Positions 1 through 8,370 are shown, counted from the first letter of the stretch. The stretch: DNA of 64,000 nt from Marinilongibacter aquaticus (GCF_020149935.1 NZ_CP083757.1:1116001-1180000), one strand, 5' to 3'. Numbers and translations: made by a program. The notes: generated by a model not told the origin, from the letters alone.

Positions 1-23
1 CAACGGATTAAACAAAATCTAAA

Positions 24-461
24 ATGGCTCTGATCAACCCTCACATTAATTTCAACGGAAATGCCGAAGAGGCGTTCAATTTCTACAAGTCGGTTTTTGG
101 TGGTGAATTCTTGAAAATCATGCGTTTCAAAGACATCGCCAGTGCAGAGTTTCCTGTGGCTGAACACGAGGCCAATAAAATCATGCACATTGCCCTGTCC
201 ATCGGCCCCAATGTTTTGATGGCAAACGATGTGCCCGAAAGCTTGGGCCGAACCAACGAAAACGAAAACAGAAGCAAAATTGCAATAAGTGCGGAAAGCA
301 AAGAAGAAGCCGACAAGCTTTTCAATGGTCTTTCGGAGGGCGGTCAGGTAGAAATGCCGATCACAGACAGCCCTTGGGGATCGTATTTTGGCATGTTCAG
401 AGACAAATACGGCATTGAATGGATGGTAGATTACGATCCCAATTATAAAGGCCAGATATAG
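24..461 (+). CDS. VOC-family (PhnB-like glyoxalase/bleomycin-resistance fold) protein
   Basis: The 145-residue product opens with INPHINFNGNAEEAFNFYKS, the usual start of PhnB-like VOC proteins, and ends with WGSYFGMFRDKYGIEWMVDY, the C-terminal strand signature of the family. The length fits a single two-module VOC domain with no signal peptide, so it should be cytoplasmic. Members bind small molecules or metals, but many have no known substrate and none can be assigned here. The DoxX-like gene follows about 115 bases downstream on the same strand, so the two could be cotranscribed. The family call is firm; the biochemical role is open. Confidence 0.9.
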   Translation: MALINPHINFNGNAEEAFNFYKSVFGGEFLKIMRFKDIASAEFPVAEHEANKIMHIALSIGPNVLMANDVPESLGRTNENENRSKIAISAESKEEADKLFNGLSEGGQVEMPITDSPWGSYFGMFRDKYGIEWMVDYDPNYKGQI

Positions 462-578
462 GCACAAACAGGAATATGACTTTTGGTGCACCCACCAAGA
501 GGTACCAAAATTGGACAAAAACACAGAGGACTGGCCTGTAAAGAACAGAGAACCTTTTACGATAAAACAGATAAATAC

Positions 579-950
579 ATGAAAAAAGACAAAATCATTT
601 TTTGGATCGCCACCACGATCATCGCCCTGTTCGAGGGCCTCATGCCCGCCCTCACGTCGCAAACCGAATTGGCCAAAGAAGGCATTCGGCACTTAGGCTA
701 TCCCGATTATTTTGGAAACGCTTTGGTGATTTTTAAAATCTTGGGCGTTTTGGTTTTAATTATTCCACCTGTGCCCAAAAGAGTAAAAGAATGGGCCTAC
801 GCAGGTTTCACCTTTGATTTCATTTTTGCCATGATCAGCCATGGAGCTGTCGACGGTATCAATGGCCAAACCTTTTTCCCTTTGTTTGTGCTGGGCATTT
901 TGGCCGTTTCGTACTTCTACTATCACAAATTGAATCCCGACAAAATATAA
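579..950 (+). CDS. DoxX-like small integral membrane protein
   Basis: A protein of about 123 residues with roughly four hydrophobic segments, starting MKKDKIIFWIATTIIALFEG. The open frame extends upstream to 483, but that stretch is polar and unlike the family, so I choose the ATG at 579, which places the first membrane helix at the N-terminus. Motifs such as GYPDYFGNALVIFKILGVL and the short polar loop PPVPKRVKEWAYAG are typical of DoxX-like proteins (DoxX_2 group). Function is unknown; relatives are linked to redox or thiosulfate metabolism in some organisms. It lies between the VOC gene and a Crp/Fnr regulator on the same strand. Confidence 0.8.
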   Translation: MKKDKIIFWIATTIIALFEGLMPALTSQTELAKEGIRHLGYPDYFGNALVIFKILGVLVLIIPPVPKRVKEWAYAGFTFDFIFAMISHGAVDGINGQTFFPLFVLGILAVSYFYYHKLNPDKI

Positions 951-1062
951 ACCGCGGTCCGTTTGAGAGCCGATTTACTCCCATTCAGAGATTGACAACA
1001 GGGCTTGGGGCCTCGGCCCTAAGCCTTTCTTCATTCGCAAGAGCCAGATTAAAAAAGTGAAC

Positions 1063-1653
1063 ATGGACAGTCGCCAAAAATTAGCCGCATTTTTGCAAAA
1101 ACGCGTCGAAGTCGATCCAGAAGAAACACAGGCCTTTGTGTCGGCTTTTACAGAAAAGAAATTGCGTAAAAAACAGTGGCTTGTGCAGCCTGGCTTTGTG
1201 GCGACGCACAGGTATTACCTCATCGATGGAGCCTTGCGTTCTTTCCTCCTTACCGAAAATGGGCAGGAAATCACCATTGCACTCGCCATCGCCGATTGGT
1301 GGATCAGCGACTACAACAGCTATATCTACCAGCAACCGGCCACTTTATTTGTAGAAGCCATAAGCAATTCGACCGTCATGCAATTGAGTTTTGCCGAAGA
1401 ACAAAGGCTCAAAGCGGCCAATCCGAAATTTGAAACCTTTTTTCGCATTATTGCCGAGCGTGGTCTTGCCGCCCAGCAAAGACGCATTATTGCACAACAT
1501 ACACAAAGTGCACAGGCCAGTTACGACAGCTTCCGTACGCATTATGCCGACTTCTTGCACGAAATTCCGCAATACATCATCGCTTCTTTTCTTGGGATGT
1601 CTACCGAATTTCTTTCCAAGATCAGAAACCAAAAAGTGCCCAAGAGAAATTGA
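1063..1653 (+). CDS. Crp/Fnr-family transcriptional regulator
   Basis: The 196-residue protein has an N-terminal cyclic-nucleotide-binding-like beta barrel (GALRSFLLTENGQEITIALA, then ADWWISDYNSYIYQQPATLF) and a C-terminal helix-turn-helix (IPQYIIASFLGMSTEFLSKI). This is the Bacteroidota subgroup that usually lacks the cAMP-binding residues. A GTG at 1057 is in frame two codons upstream; I prefer the ATG at 1063. It is a second, distinct member of the family in this window (compare 26688-27263). Targets are unknown, but the downstream transporter gene on the same strand is a natural candidate. Confidence 0.88.
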   Translation: MDSRQKLAAFLQKRVEVDPEETQAFVSAFTEKKLRKKQWLVQPGFVATHRYYLIDGALRSFLLTENGQEITIALAIADWWISDYNSYIYQQPATLFVEAISNSTVMQLSFAEEQRLKAANPKFETFFRIIAERGLAAQQRRIIAQHTQSAQASYDSFRTHYADFLHEIPQYIIASFLGMSTEFLSKIRNQKVPKRN

Positions 1654-1782
1654 ACTACTTCAAGTTCTTTTATTAAGCCAGATCATTTTTCAACTCATTC
1701 CGAACGGCGAACTTTACGAAACGATCAAGACCTACAAAATTGATCGAAAAGGACTATTTTGAATCGAAAAAAAATACCAATT

Positions 1783-2226
1783 ATGGAACGACTAATTTGG
1801 ATCGCCTTGGCCTTTATTGCCGGAGCTTTTTTACCCCTTCAAGCGGGCATGAACGGAAAATTGGCCAAAACGGGCGGCAGCCCAGTACATGCCTCCATGA
1901 TTTCATTCGTGATCGGAGCATTCGCTTTGGCCATTTACATTTTGGCCGTATCGCAGAATATGTCTTGGAAAGGCCTCAAAGAAGCCCCGGCCTACGCCTG
2001 GGCAGGCGGCATATTGGGAGCCTTTTATGTCACCGTTATCATTTTGGCCTTCCCTAAAATCGGCCCCGGGCTTACTTTTGGCTTGGTCGTGGCCGGACAG
2101 CTTTTGCTTTCCATGGTAATGGAACATTTTCAGATTATGGGAGCTCAAGCTCAGCCCATCAGTTGGGGAAGAATCGCCGGCATGTGTTTGATCGTACTCG
2201 GCGTATTGATTATGAAGAAGTTCTGA
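1783..2226 (+). CDS. DMT-superfamily small transporter (DUF606/YdcZ type)
   Basis: About 147 residues with five predicted hydrophobic segments, starting MERLIWIALAFIAGAFLPLQ and containing AGMNGKLAK early and a LIVLGVLIMKKF tail. This matches the DUF606/YdcZ branch of drug/metabolite transporters, which act as half-size membrane proteins. The open frame begins at a TTG at 1759, but the ATG at 1783 fits family alignments better. A strong intrinsic terminator starts 30 bases after the stop. Substrate is unknown. Confidence 0.82.
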   Translation: MERLIWIALAFIAGAFLPLQAGMNGKLAKTGGSPVHASMISFVIGAFALAIYILAVSQNMSWKGLKEAPAYAWAGGILGAFYVTVIILAFPKIGPGLTFGLVVAGQLLLSMVMEHFQIMGAQAQPISWGRIAGMCLIVLGVLIMKKF

Positions 2227-2255
2227 GCACTCAAAAACCACAATACCTTCAAACA

Positions 2256-2284
2256 AAAAGCCCGAGTGGAATCTCGGGCTTTTG
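2256..2284 (+). terminator. Intrinsic terminator after the DMT transporter gene
   Basis: A perfect hairpin with arms AAAAAGCCCGAG and CTCGGGCTTTT around the loop TGGAAT. The A- and T-tracts make it potentially bidirectional. The same stem sequence recurs at 17561-17588. Confidence 0.9.
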
Positions 2285-2333
2285 TCGTCCTGCCTGTACA
2301 AATTTCGAACTTATTTCTTACCGATTTGGAGCG
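2284..2333. repeat. Dispersed post-terminator repeat, copy 1
   Basis: A roughly 50-base noncoding sequence that begins directly at the end of the terminator hairpin. It contains TGTACAAATTTCGAACTTAT and ends ACCGATTTGGAGCG. Near-identical copies lie at 8613-8646 (shorter) and 30564-30613, each also just after a hairpin. The three hairpins themselves differ in sequence, so the repeat is not merely part of one terminator. Confidence 0.8.
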
Positions 2334-2503
2334 TTTGACAAGCATTGGAGCTTAATTGGCTCAATTTTTTATTGCAAATTCAAAAAAACTCCTTTTCAAG
2401 GCTTTCTGACCAATGTGTTTAATCCACTAATCCTTTAGATGAGCAAGAGCATCTATGCACTTAGCCAATCCGGTTCAGCAAACCAGCCATAAAATAGGTC
2501 CCT

Positions 2504-3121
2504 CTATTTTCTGAAACGACTCAGTATGCGTTGGAGTAACGATGGCCTCATTTTCCGAATTTCATTCATCAAATCAGGCATTTCATTTCTGAGCTCGTCG
2601 GGCCTTAGCACCGTCCATTTCGTGCTTCTGTAGTCGCCCTGCAATTCCAAACCCAAACAGCGACAGTAAGCCTCCATGTCGGAAAAATCAAAATGTTCAA
2701 GATCCGGATTCAGCCCTTCCTCGAAATCAAGGGCCTTTCCCTTGTTCGAATGCCGGGTATCCGCCACCCTGATTTCCCTGATCAGGCTTCCTTTCTCGTA
2801 TATTCCCAGATGGCAGGTACTGCTTGCGGTTTGTACCGAGGTTAGCACACAGGTGGTTTCCAATTGCTTAGAAAGTGATTCTCCCCAACTTGCCAAATTG
2901 GATAGCGAGTTATGAGTCACTGTCACCCAACCTTCCTGAGGCTGCCCGACGACCATATAGTTGGGATAGACAGGTTTTAAAGACATTCGCCTGTATTTGC
3001 CAATATCGTTCGGAAACTCCTGCTCCCTGAGCACATTGAGATTTCCCGTCAGTTTTAACAAGCTCTGAACGAGCTCTTCGACCTTGTCGGTCTTGATATA
3101 AAATTTGGTCCAAGTCGCCAT
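2504..3121 (-). CDS. Uncharacterised protein, about 205 residues
   Basis: The product starts MATWTKFYIKTDKVEELVQS if the ATG at 3121 is used; the frame extends 12 codons further, but that stretch would overlap the end of the upstream gene. It is soluble-looking with no signal peptide. The C-terminus is basic (MRPSLLQRILSRFRK). I do not recognise a family. A polar protein of this size downstream of the 3141-3998 gene would suit an immunity or accessory role, but that is only a guess from context. Confidence 0.6.
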   Translation of the reverse strand: MATWTKFYIKTDKVEELVQSLLKLTGNLNVLREQEFPNDIGKYRRMSLKPVYPNYMVVGQPQEGWVTVTHNSLSNLASWGESLSKQLETTCVLTSVQTASSTCHLGIYEKGSLIREIRVADTRHSNKGKALDFEEGLNPDLEHFDFSDMEAYCRCLGLELQGDYRSTKWTVLRPDELRNEMPDLMNEIRKMRPSLLQRILSRFRK

Positions 3122-3140
3122 TATTATTTGTTGAATACGC

Positions 3141-3998
3141 TCAAAACTTACTCCCAAAGCGTTTTACTTGATCTCTGTATACGCCTTCGATGTCAATCCA
3201 TTCATTAAATTTCTTCTGAATAGCTCTGTTTTCCGGTTTAGCTGCTTCAAAAGGGTTTTCGTAAAGTTCAATAAAATGAAGGCCGTTATCAAGTATTTTA
3301 TTTACTCTGGCCCCTTCAAAGCCCTCAATTTTCTCTTTGGGAATTACCTTAAAATAATTATGCGAAAACCACATTCTCCAACAGGACCTCAATACCATAT
3401 TTTGAGCCTGTCTATGCCTTCCCGGGTTCCCTGATATATCCACGGCGTCAGGTGTGTATTTATCATTGGATCTGATTACCCGAGACTTGTCAACCGGAAT
3501 TCCTCTGGACTCATACCATTGCGTGTTCCTTTCATTTTGGATAAATTCATCTACTTCAGAAAAAGCGTAGGCACAAACGAACTCGGGGTCGGTGAACAAA
3601 TCATTAAACACATTTAAATTCAAATTATTTAATTCCCCATTCCATTTTAGCGAATAACAGCCTGGGGCAATAAACGGTATTGCGGGTGCCAAAGAAATTT
3701 TGTCATCACGCCAAGTGGGATAATCATTTTTCCCATCGCATTTAAAAATCGTATGTATCCTCTTACTAAATTCATGCTGACTAGTCCTAGCCAAATCTAT
3801 ACCATTTGCAATAGAATTGTTTTCTCCAGTAATACTCCAGGTGTCAAAATCAATACCGATATTCTCATTCTGAACAACCCATAATATTTTTTCTATAGGC
3901 AATTTTTCTCTCCGATTATCTTTAAAAATTAATTCCAAAACAACCTTGCTCAATTGGAGATTTGCTGATTCTTTTCGCAATCCTTTTAAAAATTTCAT
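3141..3998 (-). CDS. Uncharacterised protein, about 285 residues
   Basis: Starts MKFLKGLRKESANLQLSKVV. There is no signal peptide and no membrane segment. The C-terminal half is rich in aromatic and charged residues (CWRMWFSHNYFKVIPKEKIE). The ATG shares a base with the stop codon of the upstream small gene (TGATG arrangement), so the two are almost certainly translationally coupled. The gene at 2504-3121 lies just downstream on the same strand. No family recognised. I favour the ATG at 3998 over the TTG one codon earlier. Confidence 0.62.
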   Translation of the reverse strand: MKFLKGLRKESANLQLSKVVLELIFKDNRREKLPIEKILWVVQNENIGIDFDTWSITGENNSIANGIDLARTSQHEFSKRIHTIFKCDGKNDYPTWRDDKISLAPAIPFIAPGCYSLKWNGELNNLNLNVFNDLFTDPEFVCAYAFSEVDEFIQNERNTQWYESRGIPVDKSRVIRSNDKYTPDAVDISGNPGRHRQAQNMVLRSCWRMWFSHNYFKVIPKEKIEGFEGARVNKILDNGLHFIELYENPFEAAKPENRAIQKKFNEWIDIEGVYRDQVKRFGSKF

Positions 3999-4186
3999 CA
4001 AATTTCAATAATAGTTATGTTTATAGGAATGGGAAGCTCCTGAGAATATGAGTCTAGCCGATCCCACAGCACAGAATATTTGATTTTATTCCCCTTAGGC
4101 ACAGCCACTTCCAATGCAGCCGTATTTAATGCTCTTTTGTTTTCGGCATTCCCAATTTGTTGCATTCGCAGACTTAAAGCCATCAT
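3998..4186 (-). CDS. Small uncharacterised protein, 62 residues
   Basis: Begins MMALSLRMQQIGNAENKRAL and ends IPINITIIEI. Its stop overlaps the start of the next gene by one base, the main support for it being real. It could also be the surviving C-terminal end of a larger gene whose upstream part has been lost: the 190 bases upstream contain short open stretches but no continuous frame. Confidence 0.45.
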   Translation of the reverse strand: MMALSLRMQQIGNAENKRALNTAALEVAVPKGNKIKYSVLWDRLDSYSQELPIPINITIIEI

Positions 4187-4378
4187 GATTCAATTATCCA
4201 TTTAATTGCTGAAATCTATACTATCTACTAAGCAATTTATTTGTTGGATTTATCTTTCGTAATTTTTCGCAAACCATAGGAAAATCAATAATTGAAGAGA
4301 AAGGATCAATACAGTCTCCCTGGCCGAGTTACTGGAAAATATTCTCTTGGGGAGAAACAGTTTCGCTTTTGTCAAGAA

Positions 4379-4851
4379 TTATATACTGGAATGAATAATT
4401 ATCGGCAAAAATTTTATCCCATTTTCACTGCGTAAATGAAAATCCTTTTTCTGATACTTAGAGAAAGCAAAGTCGTTTAGATAGCTTTCCATTATTTGAA
4501 AACTTGTTTTGTAATTTACATCCCGATCATCCTGGAAGCTGACTTTATGAATGAACAAATACTCAACTGTTAAATTCGCAAACTTCTTGCCGAAGTCAAA
4601 AGATTCAATGTTTGCTTTGTGTTTAATGAAATATGGATCACTTCGGGCCATTGAGACCAATAATAGGTATTTTTTATACTTCCGCTACTGTCAATTTTAA
4701 GAATGCCATAAATAACCCCTGTTTGATACAACTTATCGGCATCACGGATATACTCATAAAAAACCTCAAATTGGTCATTCGTCGAATCTTGCCCAAATGT
4801 GCTGATTTTGAGCAAGATCAATAACAAAACTACAGCAATCAGGCCTTTCAA
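4379..4851 (-). pseudogene. Frameshifted paralogue of the 4953-5480 secreted protein
   Basis: Reading on the minus strand, one frame encodes a signal peptide (MKGLIAVVLLLILLKISTFG) and a first half containing YGILKIDSSGSIKNTYYWSQ. The rest continues in another frame as YFIKHKANIESFDFGKKFAN through FLPIIIHSSI. Both halves align end to end with the intact neighbour (HGILKIDSSGFVKKSS, FIRHKTNIESYRFSKEFADL, LLPIVVYSVI). The frame change lies near 4640-4655. One indel in an otherwise readable gene suggests recent decay or a sequencing error. Confidence 0.75.
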
Positions 4852-4952
4852 TAATTTAGTTCCAGGTGTATTTTCCCTGTTTCCATTTAAGTTTTTATAA
4901 TAACCATTTGTGTTGATAGCCCTTGTTCTAAGCGTGCTTTTATGTATGTAAG

Positions 4953-5480
4953 TTATATAACCGAATACACGACAATTGGCAAGAGTTTTATGTTCTCTTT
5001 ACTGATAAGATAATAGTCCTGTTTTTGGTATTTTGAAACGGAAAGATCGTACATGTAATCTTTAACTATTAAAAAGGCAGACCGATAGTCCACATTGGTG
5101 TCTTCTGAAAACTTCACTTCTTCGACAAACAAATATTCGATAGTTAAATCTGCAAATTCTTTACTGAAACGGTATGACTCAATATTGGTTTTATGCCTAA
5201 TAAAGCTCGAGTCGGTTTGGGCATAAGAAGACTTAAAAGAACTTTTTTTCACAAAACCGCTACTGTCGATTTTAAGAATTCCGTGAATAGCCCCAGTATC
5301 ATGTAATCTTTCACCATAATAGATATGGTCGTAAAAAGCTTCGATATCATTATGATTAGGAGGAGAAAAGGTTTGCCCGAAAATATTGCAAATTGACGAA
5401 GCAAGAAAAAAGGTTATGGCCACTAGGCCTTTCAATGACTTGGCTACACGGGGTTCCTGATGCATTCTGTCTTGTTCCAT
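4953..5480 (-). CDS. Secreted or periplasmic protein of unknown function
   Basis: A product of up to 175 residues with an N-terminal hydrophobic segment (GLVAITFFLASSICNIFGQ) that looks like a signal peptide with cleavage after FGQ. The ATG at 5480 gives a polar extension of about 15 residues; a TTG near 5432 would give a shorter leader matching the paralogue's MKGL start, so the start is uncertain. The mature part has no motif I know. It is the intact member of a tandem paralogous pair with the broken gene at 4379-4851. Confidence 0.65.
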   Translation of the reverse strand: MEQDRMHQEPRVAKSLKGLVAITFFLASSICNIFGQTFSPPNHNDIEAFYDHIYYGERLHDTGAIHGILKIDSSGFVKKSSFKSSYAQTDSSFIRHKTNIESYRFSKEFADLTIEYLFVEEVKFSEDTNVDYRSAFLIVKDYMYDLSVSKYQKQDYYLISKENIKLLPIVVYSVI

Positions 5481-5801
5481 TTATGTTTTTATATTTTGTG
5501 TTCGTTTGGAGTATCCTATTACGAGAGTTTTCCGTGAATTGGGTCCACACCAACGTTTCATTTAGCCCACCCCAAGCAAGGTCAATTGCATCGTTATATG
5601 CAATTCCATCCAAGCCTGTTAAGCCTTGAGCCATAGGCCAAATATAACCATTTGGTCATGTTCAAGTAAATTCCATTTGGCGGGATCGTTGCGGTCTGCA
5701 GGGTAAAACCATGCATGCTTTCGGACATGGAGTGCCCGGATGATGAAATCTTAATGATCAGAATTTCCATTGCTCCCTGAAATCCCTTCCTACTTCCTTC
5801 G
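5481..5801. other. Intergenic stretch with degenerate open reading frames
   Basis: About 320 bases upstream of the secreted-protein gene. A minus-strand open frame (to 5634) begins MAQGLTGLDGIAYNDAIDLA, which looks protein-like for about 40 residues and then runs into the neighbouring gene in another frame. I read it as a gene remnant of unknown family rather than a gene. Confidence 0.35.
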
Positions 5802-5867
5802 GTAAGGGTGAATGAAGGGACAAGACGTATATTCCTTATAAACAACCGGTTACAGAAAAAGGGCAGA
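5802..5867 (+). pseudogene. C-terminal scrap of a serine recombinase (copy 1)
   Basis: The plus strand reads VRVNEGTRRIFLINNRLQKK, which parallels VRVNEAIKCIYLINNQLQIK in the larger remnant at 8361-8684. Only the last 20 or so residues survive. Together the two scraps flank the integrase, cassette and IS3 segment. Confidence 0.55.
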
Positions 5868-5919
5868 TACACATTACTTTCCGCCAATTTTTGAAGATTC
5901 TTCGGGAGTACTATAAAAA

Positions 5920-6355
5920 GATATCCATTCAGCAGACGGCTATATTTTTATAAAGGCCGCAAAGGGCAAAAAGGACCGTGCTTTCTCCCATACTCCTAAA
6001 GCTTTTGCGTGAATATTACAGAGCCCATAAGCCGTCTTATTGGCTGTTTGAAGGCCAAGAAGGCGGCCAATATTCTGCTAAAAGTATTCAAAATACCTTT
6101 CGAAAAGCGGTAACAGAAGCCAATGTAAACCCTTGGGCTACAGTACATACTTTGCGTCATAGCTTTGCCACGCATCTACTACAAGAAGGCACAAACCTGC
6201 GGTATATCCAAAGTCTACTTGGCCACAGCAGCTCTAAAACCACAGCAGTTTATACACATGTGTTGGCTATCAATAATAAAAATATCAAGAGCCCATTCGA
6301 TCTTCTGGGCGATTTCGGTATTTCTGGTGAAGGTGAGCCAAAGTCCGGCCCGTAG
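5920..6355 (+). pseudogene. Tyrosine recombinase (XerC/IntI-like), 5'-truncated and frameshifted
   Basis: The main open frame (from 5978) carries the C-terminal catalytic domain: [15 protein letters not shown] with the R..H..R box, then [16 protein letters not shown] with the second histidine region and the nucleophilic tyrosine. Just upstream, in another frame, [20 protein letters not shown] continues the same family, so there is a frameshift near 5975. The N-terminal core-binding domain is missing. It lies on the same strand as, and immediately before, the cassette at 6405-7824. The end ..[10 protein letters not shown] resembles stand-alone Bacteroidota integrases found next to cassette arrays. 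Confidence 0.8.
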
Positions 6356-6404
6356 ATAATAGAGATATGCGAATGTTTTGTAATTTGTGGGGGATATACA
6401 AATG

Positions 6405-7824
6405 TTGCCAGTAATACCGACCTTGAATGCGAAGAAATTTAATAAAGGAATTGGAATACTTCAAGATGCGAAGTCCATCTCGGATTTACGTAAGCAAATC
6501 ATTTCCCTATTTGAAATTTAGAAGCATTTTTACCAATGAAAAACGATTTGTAAAGAAAGTTTTCAAAAAGGAAACCATCAATGAATTTGCTGAAGTAAAA
6601 GGAGAAATCGTACTACGAGAAACTGGAATTTTTGAAAACAAATATCAAGTTAATGCAATTGTTTACTCAATAAAAGACACTAACCTATTAGAATTTACTT
6701 TACAAAAGTTTACGGAAAATCAAGAAACAGGAATAACAACACCTATTCAAGAAACAGCTTTTTCATTTAGTCAAGAAGAATTTACTGCTTTATTAAAATT
6801 TTTAAGCGACTTAAAGTTTTTAGATTTTTCAAACAAAGAACGTTTTGTAATTGAAGAAGGAACATTACCAAACAGAAAAATACTTTTAAATTTAACAAAA
6901 CCAGACCCAAGTAAAGTTCTTGTCGATAAAGAATTGGCTGATATAGTTGACAAATTATCGGATTTAGAAAAAGAAAAAAGAGAATCTGTTTTAGAGACTT
7001 TGCGTAATAATGTTTTGACAAAAGAAGACTTGAATATTCTATCTGGACGAAAAGAAGGTTTGGAGTTATTTAATGAACTTCTTGAAAAGGATGTTACTGA
7101 ACCAGAATGGCAATTATTCTTCAAACAAAACTCTTGGATTTTCGGATATGGACTTGACTACAGATTTTTAAGCATACTTCAAAAAGAAGCTTCGATTTCA
7201 TCAACTGACCTCGATGGAAAAAATGAAGTGAAATCGGACTATCTACTTGCAGATAAAAATTTCACCGTTTTGGTTGAACTAAAAAGACCAGATACAGCTC
7301 TATTCGAAAAAGACAAAAATCGTTCTGAATCCTGGAAATTATCAAAGGATTTGACCTATGCTGTTTCACAAATCCTTGCTCAAAAAGCAGAATGGGAAAT
7401 AAAGTCACAAACAGAACAGTTTGACGGAGAAGGAAATAAAATTGAACAAAAGACATTTGACCCGAAAACAATTTTAATAATTGGTAATACTAATCAATTT
7501 TCAGGCTCTACAAAAACTGACTTAATAAAGAAAAAGACATTTGAACTTTACAGACGAAATTCAAGGAATATTGAAATTCTGACTTATGATGAGCTTTTTG
7601 CAAGAGCGACGTTTATTGTCAATGACGGAAAAAATAATGAAGAGTCTGAACTGAACAATGAATCGGAGAAAAGAATATGATGATTTACCATTTTAAAAAA
7701 GTACTACTGGCAACAATGGCTATAAACAATTGGGGCGAAAGTGATACAACGAAACATAAAATAAAGGTCGGTGCTAAACCGAACAGTTAGGCTTGAAATC
7801 CCCAACTGTTCATAGCCGAGACCG
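6405..7824 (+). mobile_element. Integron-like gene cassette carrying the Shedu gene
   Basis: The 5' edge reads TGTTGCCAGTA (6403-6413) and its exact reverse complement TACTGGCAACA sits at 7705-7715, after the gene. In integron cassettes the left half-site of attC pairs with a right half-site reconstituted from the cassette's 5' end on excision, and that is the arrangement seen here. Cutting G^TT at 6404/6405 and at 7824/7825 gives a single-gene cassette of about 1.42 kb. Sequence supports the symmetry; mobility is inference. Confidence 0.55.
6427..7680 (+). CDS. Shedu-family defence nuclease (DUF4263)
   Basis: The 417-residue protein has a variable N-terminal half and a C-terminal PD-(D/E)XK-like nuclease domain. 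The visible core is D271 in KSDYLLADKNF followed by E284-L-K286 in LVELKRPDTALF, preceded by EPEWQLFFKQNSWIFGYGLD, a hallmark of the DUF4263/SduA family. Shedu proteins protect bacteria against phage, several by cutting DNA as oligomers. The N-terminal region probably serves as the sensor or regulatory part. The gene is strongly AT-rich compared with its flanks and sits alone inside a cassette-like unit, in keeping with horizontal transfer. The ATG at 6427 is used; a second ATG at 6466 is possible. Confidence 0.88.
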   Translation: MRRNLIKELEYFKMRSPSRIYVSKSFPYLKFRSIFTNEKRFVKKVFKKETINEFAEVKGEIVLRETGIFENKYQVNAIVYSIKDTNLLEFTLQKFTENQETGITTPIQETAFSFSQEEFTALLKFLSDLKFLDFSNKERFVIEEGTLPNRKILLNLTKPDPSKVLVDKELADIVDKLSDLEKEKRESVLETLRNNVLTKEDLNILSGRKEGLELFNELLEKDVTEPEWQLFFKQNSWIFGYGLDYRFLSILQKEASISSTDLDGKNEVKSDYLLADKNFTVLVELKRPDTALFEKDKNRSESWKLSKDLTYAVSQILAQKAEWEIKSQTEQFDGEGNKIEQKTFDPKTILIIGNTNQFSGSTKTDLIKKKTFELYRRNSRNIEILTYDELFARATFIVNDGKNNEESELNNESEKRI

Positions 7825-7828
7825 TTGT
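7707..7828 (+). repeat. attC-like imperfect palindrome
   Basis: A region of about 120 bases built from nested inverted repeats. TGGCTATAAACAATTGGGG (7717-7735) matches the reverse complement of CCCCAACTGTTCATAGCCG (7800-7818) at 16 of 18 paired inner positions. GAACAGTT (7781-7788) pairs with AACTGTTC (7804-7811), an alternative inner stem. ACAACG and CGTTGT form another pair. Size, position after the gene and end motifs (GGCAAC, CGTTGTG) resemble integron attC sites, although the terminal boxes depart from the RYYYAAC/GTTRRRY consensus. Confidence 0.55.
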
Positions 7829-7876
7829 GTGTAATATAAACCTCTGCCACCGTGAAGTTTAATCTGAATAAATCAA

Positions 7877-8155
7877 ATGGGTCACAAAAAAATATGTTTA
7901 AAATGTAGAATCTGTAGTAATCGGGAATTCGATGATGGTTCAGAAAAACGTCAATACCCTTGCCCAAAATGTGGAAATGAAATGATTTTACTTCCCCATA
8001 GATTTCGACCTCCAAAAAAGACGGAAGAAAGTAAATGGAAAGTAGTGGAATACTTAATAAGGAATGGGTTCAAATATGACAAAGTAGGTGAAGATGTACC
8101 TGAAAATTTGAGGGAAGCAAAGGAGTTTTTAAAAAAGATCAAGCCTAATCTGTAG
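7877..8155 (+). CDS. Small zinc-ribbon-like protein of unknown function
   Basis: The 92-residue product contains two CxxC pairs, C-L-K-C near the start and C-P-K-C in YPCPKCGNEM, consistent with a small zinc ribbon. The second half is charged (NLREAKEFLKKIKPNL). It begins about 50 bases after the attC-like site, which is where the next cassette's gene would lie, but no attC-like structure follows it before the IS3 remnant. It may be the truncated second cassette of the array. Confidence 0.6.
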   Translation: MGHKKICLKCRICSNREFDDGSEKRQYPCPKCGNEMILLPHRFRPPKKTEESKWKVVEYLIRNGFKYDKVGEDVPENLREAKEFLKKIKPNL

Positions 8156-8237
8156 CCTTCCCCTCTATGTAACCCTCCCTGACGTCTCTCTGACCCCTTC
8201 CCAAAAACAAGACAGCTGAATAGTAGAGAATCCGAGC

Positions 8238-8370
8238 TTATTTATTCTTTAAGATGTATTCCCTTGGGGGCATGCCCCCAAGGGAACTGTGTGGCCTGAA
8301 TTCGTTATAATCTTTTTTCCAGGCTTCCAGTTTTCCCCTTGCGTCCTGTCTTCTCAGGAGGTAATTATTG
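8238..8370 (-). pseudogene. IS3-family transposase, C-terminal remnant
   Basis: The minus strand reads EAWKKDYNEFRPHSSLGGMP and then PREYILKNK before a TAA (8238-8240), preceded by LLRRQDARGKLEAW. This is the characteristic C-terminal end of IS3-group DDE transposases (W-x-x-x-YN-x-x-RPH-x-SLG). The catalytic DDE core is absent. The upstream edge merges into the serine recombinase remnant on the other strand near 8361. Confidence 0.85.

Noticed and set aside
5594-5887. Minus-strand 97-codon frame resembling a sorting-domain end
   Set aside because: Only a vague likeness to secretion-system C-terminal domains, and it overlaps a plus-strand resolvase remnant with better support.
8156-8237. A second attC-like site after the zinc-ribbon gene
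   Set aside because: No sequence complementary to the TTGTGTGTAA edge and no nested palindrome is present before the IS3 remnant.
8259-8286. Intrinsic terminator
   Set aside because: The palindrome has no loop and no T-tract following it, and it lies within coding codons of the transposase tail.
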